A stretch of DNA of 8,238 nt from Collinsella aerofaciens. Lineage in GTDB: Bacteria; Actinomycetota; Coriobacteriia; Coriobacteriales; Coriobacteriaceae. The stretch spans positions 1 to 8,238 of the forward strand of contig RKAY01000143.1 of NCBI GenBank assembly GCA_014846205.1, given 5' to 3'. The translations under genes were made by a program, and so were the position numbers. Of the stretch, positions 1-5,974 are shown in pieces; within the stretch, counting starts at the first letter, position 1; each line of letters begins with the position of its first letter. The notes beneath the pieces are model-generated. The model was not told where the DNA came from. It did no database searches and saw only the letters and a list, made by a program, of their open reading frames with translations.

Positions 1-82
1 GCCACGCTTTTGGCCTCGAGTCGTATCTCCATTTGGACGAGAAGCGCACGCGCGTGACCGAGCTCGAGGCCAAAAGCGTGGC
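1..82. repeat. 20-bp perfect inverted repeat at window start, inside prfB
   Basis: Bases 1-20 are the exact reverse complement of bases 63-82, with a 42-base spacer. The repeat begins at the first base of the window, so its outer limit cannot be seen. It lies in coding sequence, where a perfect 20-bp palindrome is not expected. It may be a real mRNA hairpin near the start of prfB or a fold-back chimera at a contig end. Confidence 0.9.
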
Positions 83-1100
83 CCCCGGCTTTTGGGATGA
101 CGCCGATGCCGCCCGCGCCACCATGGAAGAGATTGCCCGCGCCAAGGAGGATATCGCTGCCGTGGATACCGCGCGCGGTGAGCTATCTGATGTCCGCGCG
201 GCGCTGGAGCTCGCCGACGAGATGGGCGATGACCCCGATGCCGCCGCGCTGCGCGAGGAGGCTGCCGCGACGGCGGAGCGCCTGGCCCGCACCGTCGACG
301 AGCTCGAGCTCTCGAGCTGGTTTACCGGCGAGTTCGATCACGGCGACGCGATTGTGACCATCAAGCCCGGACAGGGTGGCCTGGAGGCGCAGGACTGGAC
401 CTTCATGCTCTTTAAGATGTACATGAAGTACTGCCAGCGCCGCGGCTGGAAGGTCACGATTAACGACTGCCCCGCCGCCGAGGTCATCGGCATTGATCGC
501 GCGACCTTTACCGTCGAGGGCAAGGATGCCTTTGGCATGCTGCGTGCCGAGGCCGGTGTGCACCGCCTGGTACGCATTAGCCCCACCGATGATAAGAAAC
601 GCCGTCAGACTACGTTTGCCGGCGTCGAGGTCATTCCCGTACTGCCCGATGATATCGACATCGAGGTCAACCCCGACGACATCCGCGTGGACGTGTACCA
701 CGCGAGTGGCCCGGGCGGTCAGGGCGTCAACACCACCGACTCCGCTGTGCGCGTGACGCATTTTCCCAGCGGCATTGTGGTTACCTGCCAAAACGAGCGC
801 AGCCAGATTCAGAACAAGGCCGCGTGCATGCAGATCCTCAAGGCCCGTCTGTACGAGATCGAGCTCGAGAAGCGCGCCGAGGCGCTTGACGAGATCCGCG
901 GGCCAAAGACCACGATTGGGTTTGGCAACCAGATTCGCAGCTACGTGCTCTACCCGTATCAGATGGTTAAGGATCTGCGTACGGGCGTGGAGACCAGCAA
1001 CGTCGAGGCCGTCCTCGATGATGGCGACCTGGACCCGTTTGTGATCGGCTACCATCGCTGGGCGACCGGCAACGCCGATGCGGAAAGCCAGAGCGCCTAA
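1..1100 (+). CDS. prfB: Peptide chain release factor 2 (RF2), 5' end cut by the window
   Basis: RF2 ends translation at UAA and UGA codons by entering the ribosomal A site and triggering hydrolysis of peptidyl-tRNA in the cytoplasm. The reading frame is open from base 3 and gives 365 visible residues, close to the usual 365-370, so only a short N-terminus is missing; a TTG at 33 is probably internal because the family-typical stretch YLHLDEKR straddles it. The catalytic GGQ, in the context SGPGGQGVN, is at visible residues 238-240 (bases 714-722). The stop-recognition tripeptide follows RLVRI and reads SPT (bases 579-587) where classical RF2 has SPF. The C-terminal IRSYVLYPYQMVKDLRTGVET block is typical of the family. 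No in-frame UGA is seen at the place where many prfB genes have their programmed frameshift (YLD in E. coli, YLH here). The gene ends in TAA. Family assignment is secure; the consequence of SPT is inference. Confidence 0.96.
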   Translation, partial: HAFGLESYLHLDEKRTRVTELEAKSVAPGFWDDADAARATMEEIARAKEDIAAVDTARGELSDVRAALELADEMGDDPDAAALREEAAATAERLARTVDELELSSWFTGEFDHGDAIVTIKPGQGGLEAQDWTFMLFKMYMKYCQRRGWKVTINDCPAAEVIGIDRATFTVEGKDAFGMLRAEAGVHRLVRISPTDDKKRRQTTFAGVEVIPVLPDDIDIEVNPDDIRVDVYHASGPGGQGVNTTDSAVRVTHFPSGIVVTCQNERSQIQNKAACMQILKARLYEIELEKRAEALDEIRGPKTTIGFGNQIRSYVLYPYQMVKDLRTGVETSNVEAVLDDGDLDPFVIGYHRWATGNADAESQSA

Positions 1101-1110
1101 ACCCATAGGG

Positions 1111-1134
1111 TTGGCCTTGGGCAGATGTGGCCAA
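1111..1134 (+). other. Small hairpin just after prfB
   Basis: TTGGCC (1111-1116) can pair with GGCCAA (1129-1134) around a 12-base loop, starting 11 bases after the prfB stop. There is no T-run behind it, so it is not a convincing intrinsic terminator; it might protect the prfB mRNA 3' end. Function is unknown. Confidence 0.3.
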
Positions 1135-1175
1135 TACGGACCCTGTGCGGGGGTGGTATTTGGTCGGCGAATCGG

Positions 1176-1181
1176 TAAAAT
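1176..1181 (+). promoter_or_regulatory. Candidate -10 box (TAAAAT) for the YitT-family gene
   Basis: TAAAAT matches the TATAAT consensus at five of six positions and lies 60 bases before the ATG at 1242. No good -35 box is visible 16-18 bases upstream. The same hexamer occurs in the candidate ftsE promoter at 5929-5934, which slightly raises its credibility. If used, transcription would start near 1188, upstream of the hairpin at 1201-1229. Confidence 0.4.
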
Positions 1182-1200
1182 CGAATACAGCAAGAAGTTC

Positions 1201-1229
1201 AAAGCGCATCCGACGGGGTGCGCTTTTTT
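1201..1229 (+). terminator. Rho-independent terminator or attenuator between prfB and the YitT gene
   Basis: AAAGCGCA (1201-1208) pairs perfectly with TGCGCTTT (1219-1226). Three more inner pairs, one of them T-G, leave a GACG tetraloop, for an 11-bp stem. The stem runs directly into six T residues (1224-1229). This is a textbook intrinsic terminator and could end prfB transcription. It also ends only 12 bases before the downstream ATG, and the ribosome binding site follows at once, so a promoter at 1176-1181 would transcribe through it. Whether it acts as a plain terminator or as an attenuator cannot be decided from sequence. Confidence 0.75.
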
Positions 1230-1230
1230 G

Positions 1231-1237
1231 AGGGAGG
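1231..1237 (+). promoter_or_regulatory. Ribosome binding site fixing the YitT gene start
   Basis: AGGGAGG lies 4 bases before the ATG at 1242. It decides for this ATG over the in-frame GTG at 1218, which sits in the loop of the terminator hairpin and has no ribosome binding site of its own. Confidence 0.8.
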
Positions 1238-1241
1238 CAGC

Positions 1242-2132
1242 ATGGCATATCGTCTGGACATCAAGCGCATTCTTTCGATGAACTTCTTTCACGATCTGCC
1301 CAAGATCATGTTTGGCTGCGCTCTGGCTGCTATCGCGACGGACCTGTTTTTGATCCCCAACGGCCTTGCTGCCGGCGGCGTTACGGGTCTCGCCACGATT
1401 ATCCAGGCAGTCGGTGCGTCTCATGGCATCTCGTTGCCTGTCGGTGTTCAAACCATTGTGATGAACGCCTTGCTGCTGCTGGTGGTTATGCGCACGGGCG
1501 GCATGTTTTACGTGGTGCAGACCGCGACGGGCTTTGTGCTGCTGGGCTTTTTCACCGACTTGTTCGCTCCGTTTGTGGCGCCGCTGGCGCATTCCGATCT
1601 TATGCTTCCCGCCATGTGGGGTGGCATTATCACGGGCATCGGCTACGGTATGGTGCTGCGCGCCGGTGCCAACACTGGCGGCTCCGACACGATCGGCCAG
1701 ATCATCTCGCGCAACACGTCGCTACCGGTGGGCTCCACCGTCATGGCGATCGACGTTGCCGTGTGCGCGCTCTCGGCCCCAGTCTTTTCAGTCGAAAACG
1801 CGCTGTATGCAGGCCTTTCGATGGTCATTAGCGGTTATGTGATCGATGCTGTGGTCGACGGCGGCAACAGGCGCCGTATGGTGCTCATCATCTCGGAGAA
1901 TTTCCCGGATATCGCGGCCGACATCATGTATGGTCTGGGACGCGGCTGCACCAAGTTTAGGGCGACCGGTATGTACTCGGGTGCCGAGAAGCCGGTGATC
2001 ATGGTCATTGTGAACCGCCGCGAGCTCAATACGCTCAAGACGATCGTGCGCGAGCGCGATCCTCACGCCATTGTGACGGTCGCCGACGTTACAGAAACCT
2101 TCGGCGAGGGCTTCAAGGACATTAACGCGTAG
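1242..2132 (+). CDS. YitT family integral membrane protein (DUF161 plus C-terminal DUF2179 domain)
   Basis: The product is 296 residues, normal for the YitT family, whose transported substrate is not established. The N-terminal two thirds is hydrophobic, with about six membrane segments (roughly residues 22-40, 66-84, 90-112, 120-140, 164-180, 187-205). Two related glycine-rich signatures of the family are visible: PNGLAAGGVTGLA at 39-51 and RAGANTGGSDTIG at 140-152, suggesting an internal duplication. Residues 211-292 are soluble and match the DUF2179 domain, ending in the typical DPHAIVTVADVTETFGEGF pattern; this domain is thought to lie in the cytoplasm. The start is the ATG with a strong ribosome binding site. 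It stands alone between the hairpin at 1201-1229 and the transketolase genes and ends in TAG. Family call is firm; function is unknown. Confidence 0.92.
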   Translation: MAYRLDIKRILSMNFFHDLPKIMFGCALAAIATDLFLIPNGLAAGGVTGLATIIQAVGASHGISLPVGVQTIVMNALLLLVVMRTGGMFYVVQTATGFVLLGFFTDLFAPFVAPLAHSDLMLPAMWGGIITGIGYGMVLRAGANTGGSDTIGQIISRNTSLPVGSTVMAIDVAVCALSAPVFSVENALYAGLSMVISGYVIDAVVDGGNRRRMVLIISENFPDIAADIMYGLGRGCTKFRATGMYSGAEKPVIMVIVNRRELNTLKTIVRERDPHAIVTVADVTETFGEGFKDINA

Positions 2133-2195
2133 GGCCGACTGCGTTCCATCCAAAAGACGTTCACATTGATAAACCGTTTCATCTGCGGGACTGCC

Positions 2196-2254
2196 TGCTA
2201 AATTGCTCAAATAATGATAAAAAGTCTGGTAAAGCCATCAGTTTTCAGCATAAT
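2196..2254 (+). promoter_or_regulatory. Candidate promoter region for the transketolase genes
   Basis: Two possible -10 boxes lie in the 208-base gap before the transketolase pair. One is an extended form, TGCTAAATT (2196-2204), resembling the TGCTAAAAT ahead of ftsE; the other is CATAAT (2249-2254), five of six to consensus. Neither has a clear -35 box. This stretch is more AT-rich than the genes around it. I see no terminator for the YitT gene and no conserved riboswitch here. Confidence 0.3.
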
Positions 2255-2340
2255 GAATGACGTACGTGCATCGCGGCTGTGTTGGGACTACCTTTCCGTG
2301 CCGTGCACATCTTGTCTTAAGAGGATGAAAGGAAGGCACA

Positions 2341-3171
2341 ATGAGCGACGAAGAGCTCAAAAAGGTTGCCAACGAGGTAAGGAAGGGCATCGTCACCGGC
2401 GTGCACGCTGCCAAGTCCGGCCATCCGGGCGGTTCGCTCGGCGCTGCCGACATCATGACCTATCTGTACTTTGAGGAAATGAACGTCGACCCGGCTGATC
2501 CCCGCAAGGCCGACCGCGATCGCTTTGTGCTCTCCAAGGGCCACTGTGCTCCGGGTCTGTACGCCGTGCTCGCCGAGCGCGGGTTCTTCCCCAAGGAGGA
2601 CCTCGAGACGCTGCGCCATATCGGTAGCCATCTGCAGGGCCATCCCAACATGAACGACACCCCGGGTGTCGATATGTCCACCGGCTCGCTGGGTCAGGGC
2701 ATCTCCGCTGCCGTGGGCATGGCCGTTGCCGCCAAGCACTGGGGCGATGCTTATCGCACCTACGCCCTGCTGGGCGACGGCGAGAGCGAGGAGGGCCAGG
2801 TCTGGGAGGCCGCCATGTTTGCCGGCAACCAGCAGCTCGACAACCTCTGCGTGATCGTCGACCACAACGGCCTGCAGATCGACGGCCCCGTCGAGGAGGT
2901 CAACGATCCCATGCCGCTCGCCGACAAGTTCCGCGCCTTTAAGTTCCACGTGGTGGAGCTCGCCGACGGCAACGACTTCGATCAGATCCGCGCTGCCTTT
3001 GCCGAGGCCCGCGCTTCCAAGGGTCAGCCGACCGCCATTATCGCCGAGACCACGAAGGGCAAGGGCGTCTCCTTTATGGAGAACCAGGTTGGCTGGCACG
3101 GCAAGGCCCCCAACGATGAACAGTTTGAGCAGGCCATGGCAGAGCTCACGGCCGCCGGAGAGGAGCTCTAG
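2341..3171 (+). CDS. Transketolase, N-terminal (thiamine diphosphate pyrophosphate-binding) subunit
   Basis: This is one half of a split transketolase, which moves two-carbon ketol units between sugar phosphates (for example xylulose 5-phosphate to ribose 5-phosphate or erythrose 4-phosphate) in the non-oxidative pentose phosphate pathway. The 276 residues correspond to the PP domain of the 660-residue single-chain enzymes. Visible signatures: SGHPGG at 26-31, SKGHC at 65-69, LQGHP at 98-102, GSLGQG at 115-120, the cofactor motif GDGE at 145-148 with its partner Asn in DHNG at 174-177, and GWHG at 251-254. His28, His68, His101 and His253 correspond to the active-site histidines of full-length enzymes. 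AAAGGAAGG lies just before the ATG. The next gene starts one base after the TAG stop, so the halves are co-translated. Related ketose-transferring enzymes cannot be fully excluded. Confidence 0.93.
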   Translation: MSDEELKKVANEVRKGIVTGVHAAKSGHPGGSLGAADIMTYLYFEEMNVDPADPRKADRDRFVLSKGHCAPGLYAVLAERGFFPKEDLETLRHIGSHLQGHPNMNDTPGVDMSTGSLGQGISAAVGMAVAAKHWGDAYRTYALLGDGESEEGQVWEAAMFAGNQQLDNLCVIVDHNGLQIDGPVEEVNDPMPLADKFRAFKFHVVELADGNDFDQIRAAFAEARASKGQPTAIIAETTKGKGVSFMENQVGWHGKAPNDEQFEQAMAELTAAGEEL

Positions 3172-3172
3172 G

Positions 3173-4114
3173 ATGGCAGACGTCAAGAAAATCGCCACGC
3201 GCGTAAGCTACGGCGAGGCCCTCGTCGAGCTCGCCAACGAGCACGATGACTTTGTGGTCCTCGACGCCGACCTGGCCGCCGCCACGCAGACCGGTAAGTT
3301 TAAGGCCGCTTGCCCCGACCGCTTCTTCGATGTGGGCATTGCCGAGAGCAACCTGATGGGTGTTGCCGCTGGCATTGCGACCACCGGCCGCGTTGCCTTC
3401 GCGAGCAGCTTTGCCATGTTTGCCGCCGGCCGCGCCTTTGAGCAGGTCCGCAACTCCATCGGCTATCCGCATCTCAACGTTAAGATTGGCGCCACGCATG
3501 CCGGTATCTCGGTGGGCGAGGACGGCGCCACGCACCAGTGCTGCGAGGATATCGCCCTCATGCGCGTTATCCCCGGCATGACCGTGATCGTTCCCGCCGA
3601 TGACGTGGAGGCCCGTGCCGTGACGCGCGCCGCCTATGAGTGCGACGGCCCCGTGTACATGCGCTTTGCCCGTCTGGCCTCGCCGGTCATCAACGACCCC
3701 GAGACCTACAAGTTCGAGGTAGGCAAGGGCATCGTCATGCGCGAGGGCACCGACGTCACCATCATCGCCTGCGGCCTGATGGTCGGCGAGGCTCTCGAGG
3801 CCGCTGAGCAGCTCGCTGCCGAGGGCATCGATGCCGAGGTCATCAACATGCACACCATCAAGCCCATCGATGCCGACCTGATCGTCAAGAGCGCCACCAA
3901 GACCGGCCACGTCGTGACCGTCGAGGAGCACTCCGTGATCGGTGGCCTGGGCAGCGCCGTCGCCGATGTCCTGTGCGAGCAGTGTCCGACGCCGCTCAAG
4001 AAGATCGGTGTCAACGACACCTTCGGCGAGTCCGGCCCGGGTGCCGAGCTCCTGCACAAGTACGGCCTGGACGCCGCCAACATCGTGGCGACCACCAAGG
4101 AGTTCTTGGCCTAA
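3173..4114 (+). CDS. Transketolase, C-terminal (pyrimidine-binding and C-terminal domain) subunit
   Basis: This 313-residue partner supplies the pyrimidine-binding domain and the C-terminal domain, so the active site forms between the two proteins. The catalytic glutamate that activates thiamine diphosphate is Glu58 in GIAESNLMG. GEDGATHQ (115-122) carries the His121 equivalent to the substrate phosphate-binding histidine of single-chain enzymes. The C-terminal domain, from about residue 185, shows the familiar VTIIACGLMVGEALEAAEQL pattern and ends with TFGESGPGAELLHKYGL. The frame is open back to 2999, but the ATG at 3173 is chosen because AGGAG (3161-3165) lies 7 bases upstream and residue 1 onwards matches the usual N-terminus. 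The upstream gene stops at 3171, a typical tightly coupled pair. A bidirectional terminator follows. Confidence 0.93.
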   Translation: MADVKKIATRVSYGEALVELANEHDDFVVLDADLAAATQTGKFKAACPDRFFDVGIAESNLMGVAAGIATTGRVAFASSFAMFAAGRAFEQVRNSIGYPHLNVKIGATHAGISVGEDGATHQCCEDIALMRVIPGMTVIVPADDVEARAVTRAAYECDGPVYMRFARLASPVINDPETYKFEVGKGIVMREGTDVTIIACGLMVGEALEAAEQLAAEGIDAEVINMHTIKPIDADLIVKSATKTGHVVTVEEHSVIGGLGSAVADVLCEQCPTPLKKIGVNDTFGESGPGAELLHKYGLDAANIVATTKEFLA

Positions 4115-4166
4115 GGCGTTTTGGTTGCGCTTTAACTTGGAAACCGTTCCCATATTGGGCAATGAA

Positions 4167-4205
4167 AAAGCCGGGGTGCCTTCCATCTGGAGGCACCCCG
4201 GCTTT
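4167..4205. terminator. Bidirectional terminator between convergent genes
   Basis: A perfect 14-bp stem (4167-4180 with 4192-4205; core GCCGGGGTGCC) closes an 11-base loop. Read on the plus strand it ends in CTTTGTGTTT and terminates the transketolase pair; on the minus strand it is followed by a run of five T and terminates the zinc-ribbon gene. It sits 52 bases after the plus-strand stop and 20 bases beyond the minus-strand stop. Confidence 0.9.
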
Positions 4206-4225
4206 GTGTTTGGGAGGAGGAACGG

Positions 4226-5494
4226 TTAGAGGAGCTTCACGGTCGGGGCGAGAGCGTTGGCAAAGATGTCGTCTGGCCAGCATACCGCTGCGACATTAGC
4301 GTCATTTGCCGCAACCATATCAGCAAGAATGGAGTCGTAGGAGATTGTCCCCAACGATTGGAGGTCGACTATCTCGCGTGCGGCATCATCCGAACACAAG
4401 TTAAGACGATATGCAGCTTTTGATAAATGGTCTTGCCCCGCATCAAAGGCCCAACGATAAATTACTAGTTTTACATAGTGGTTTTCGTCGAGCTTGATGT
4501 CGCGAATACGGCCGCACTCGATATCTCCCGCGTTTCCATACGGTTCATTTTTCATGGCAAGATATCCAAGCTCTTTATCTGGAAAGGCAGTCGAGTACAG
4601 CCCTATCGCATCTCCGTCGACTTCTGCTGTCACCCTACCATCCCAGTACTCGGGCAGGTCGACACTGAAGGTTTGGGCCTCGATGTGGCGTGCGGCGGCT
4701 TTGCGCTGTTCCTCGGCCTGGCGTGCCGCTTCCTCTTCGGCGGCTTTCTTGGCCGCGACGGCGGTGTCGCGGCGGTTCATTGCGGCGTGTTGCAGTGCAT
4801 CGACGTTGGGCGCGTCCTTGCCCTTGTATGCCATGGCGAGTGTCACGGCGTCGTTGATCTCGTCGTCGGTCACGTCGGCAGCATCGATGGGCGTAAAGTC
4901 CAAAACCGAATCCTGCTCGGCGAGTTCTGCCAAGTCGATCTTCTCGCCCTTGGCAAAAGCGTCGTCGAGCATGAGTTCGGCCTTTGTGCAAGGCACCTGG
5001 TAGATGGTGCCATCGGCGGCGATGGGGGAGCCTGCCGCCTTGAGCGTGTACTTGCCCTGGATAAGCTTGATGCCCGAGCCGTCGGAAGCGACATATTCGA
5101 CCTTGTCGACCTTCTTTCCGTCGACCGTCTTGCCCTTTATGCGCACCGGCACGCGCGAGGCCCCGTTATCGGTGTCCCACCCTTCGGCCTTTACACTCAC
5201 CACGAGCGCATGCTTGGAATGCGCCGACTCATACTGCTCCTGCTCCTGAACATGCTGCTGATACAGGTGATACGCCAGCCCACCGCCCCCGCCAACAACG
5301 ATTACCGCCGCGCAGACGATAGCGATCACGACGCCCTTCTTGGACTTCTTGCTGGGGGCTGGCGAATCCACAGGTGCCGGCGCAACCGCGGGGTTGGTTA
5401 CGGGCATAGCCTGTGTCCCGTCAAGCGCAGCCCCGCATCCCACGCAAAACTGAGCCTCATCAGCAAGCTCAGCACCACAATAAGGACAAACCAT
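4226..5494 (-). CDS. Zinc-ribbon, single-pass membrane protein with extracellular domains; function unknown
   Basis: The 422-residue protein begins with a short zinc ribbon: CPYC at 3-6 and CVGC at 17-20, four cysteines that would bind one zinc. A proline/alanine linker (30-48) and a lysine patch (49-53) follow, then one membrane helix at about 54-76, which places the zinc ribbon inside the cell and the rest outside. Residues 97-205 form a first outer region ending near VLDFTPIDAADVT. Residues 240-270 are an Ala/Glu/Lys/Arg-rich helix, probably coiled coil. Residues 275-422 form a second domain opening with FSVDLPEYWDGRV, of a kind I associate with actinobacterial surface proteins. The start is the ATG with GGAGG 5 bases upstream, not the earlier ATG at 5521. 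DNA for the last domain is poorer in GC. No catalytic motif is recognised; a role in envelope sensing or stress is speculation. Confidence 0.85.
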   Translation of the reverse strand: MVCPYCGAELADEAQFCVGCGAALDGTQAMPVTNPAVAPAPVDSPAPSKKSKKGVVIAIVCAAVIVVGGGGGLAYHLYQQHVQEQEQYESAHSKHALVVSVKAEGWDTDNGASRVPVRIKGKTVDGKKVDKVEYVASDGSGIKLIQGKYTLKAAGSPIAADGTIYQVPCTKAELMLDDAFAKGEKIDLAELAEQDSVLDFTPIDAADVTDDEINDAVTLAMAYKGKDAPNVDALQHAAMNRRDTAVAAKKAAEEEAARQAEEQRKAAARHIEAQTFSVDLPEYWDGRVTAEVDGDAIGLYSTAFPDKELGYLAMKNEPYGNAGDIECGRIRDIKLDENHYVKLVIYRWAFDAGQDHLSKAAYRLNLCSDDAAREIVDLQSLGTISYDSILADMVAANDANVAAVCWPDDIFANALAPTVKLL

Positions 5495-5499
5495 ATCAA

Positions 5500-5504
5500 C
5501 CTCC
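5500..5504 (-). promoter_or_regulatory. Ribosome binding site fixing the zinc-ribbon gene start
   Basis: On the minus strand GGAGG lies 5 bases before the ATG at 5494-5492. The next residues are CPYCG, the first zinc-binding knuckle, so this start leaves the domain intact and removes a nine-residue upstream extension. Confidence 0.8.
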
Positions 5505-5584
5505 AGCATGCCTAGAACCATCCGTCTAGCTCAACTGTAAAGCGATATCCCCAACCAAAGTTGCGCAACAATGAGCCTCAATAT

Positions 5585-5653
5585 AAGTTGCGGTGAAATA
5601 AGGACTGATCAGGGCTTTTAACTGCTAAAACAGTCCCTATTTCACCGCAACTT
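5585..5653. repeat. 69-base palindromic element with 23-bp arms
   Basis: The left arm 5585-5607 (starting AAGTTGCGGTGAAATA) and right arm 5631-5653 are reverse complements with one mismatch (A at 5601 opposite C at 5637). The 23-base spacer has its own small hairpin, TTTTA (5616-5620) with TAAAA (5626-5630), and a CTGATCAG palindrome (5605-5612) spans the arm junction. It sits between divergent genes, so a terminator role is not expected. A dispersed intergenic palindrome or a small non-autonomous mobile element is the likeliest explanation. Confidence 0.9.
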
Positions 5654-5750
5654 CTAAAGAGGCCTTATCAAGCAGGGCTTTTATTGGGAAAAGGGCCCAG
5701 CACAACAAAGTGCAATTAGCTTGACGCTCCTAACGGTAGCGTCGGCGTAA

Positions 5751-5877
5751 GCCTCTGGGTGGGGCACGCTTTGAAAACAATCCGCAGCGCGGAACCCGCT
5801 TATCTGGAGCTCCGTAGGAGCAAGATAAGTGGGTTTCATGCGCGAGGACGTTTTCAAAGCGTGCCCCACCCAGAGGC
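5751..5877. repeat. 127-base near-complete hairpin with 28-bp perfect arms
   Basis: Arms 5751-5778 and 5850-5877 (outer end GCCTCTGGGTGGGGCACG) are perfect reverse complements. Inside, TCC/GGA (5781-5783 with 5846-5848) and GCGC/GCGC (5787-5790 with 5840-5843) pair. A 15-bp stem follows (5791-5805 with 5823-5837) with two G-T pairs, and a tip hairpin GCTCC-GTA-GGAGC (5809-5821). Almost the whole element folds on itself. G-T rather than Watson-Crick pairs in the inner stem are compatible with an RNA structure, but a DNA cruciform or a foldback mobile element fits as well. It ends 48 bases before the candidate ftsE -10 box. Confidence 0.92.
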
Positions 5878-5925
5878 TGGTGGGAGTCGCAAAACCGTGC
5901 GTCTTATGTGCAGCAAAGGCAATCC

Positions 5926-5934
5926 TGCTAAAAT
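5926..5934 (+). promoter_or_regulatory. Candidate extended -10 promoter of ftsEX
   Basis: TGCTAAAAT combines the TGn extension with a -10 hexamer that matches consensus at five of six positions, and lies 45 bases before the ftsE GTG. Extended -10 promoters can work with a poor -35 box, and none is obvious here. Transcription would start near 5941, leaving a leader of about 40 bases. Confidence 0.55.
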
Positions 5935-5967
5935 ACAAAGCGCTCATGTAGTTTAAACGCACGATGA

Positions 5968-5974
5968 TAAGGAG
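5968..5974 (+). promoter_or_regulatory. Ribosome binding site supporting the GTG start of ftsE
   Basis: TAAGGAG lies 5 bases before the GTG at 5980. This near-ideal site supports translation of the long N-terminal extension. The internal ATG at 6475, which would give a normal-length FtsE, has no comparable site. Confidence 0.8.

Noticed and set aside
183..1592. Long minus-strand open frame (469 codons) opposite prfB and the YitT gene
   Set aside because: It is antisense to two well-recognised genes, crosses a terminator hairpin, and its translation has the His/Ala/Asp-rich composition typical of reverse-frame reading of high-GC coding DNA.
2291..2332. Possible hairpin hiding the transketolase ribosome binding site (CCTTTC with GAAAGG)
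   Set aside because: Only six pairs over a 30-base loop; such a match is expected by chance.
2133..2340. Thiamine diphosphate riboswitch ahead of the transketolase genes
   Set aside because: The conserved TPP-riboswitch core was looked for and not seen, and transketolase genes use but do not make the cofactor.
2999..3172. Upstream extension of the transketolase C-terminal subunit
   Set aside because: The open frame overlaps the end of the first subunit, and the extension is low-complexity. The ATG at 3173 has a good ribosome binding site and the family-typical start.
5495..5521. Nine-residue longer start for the zinc-ribbon protein
   Set aside because: The stretch contains the GGAGG ribosome binding site of the ATG at 5494, and the zinc ribbon starts directly after that ATG.
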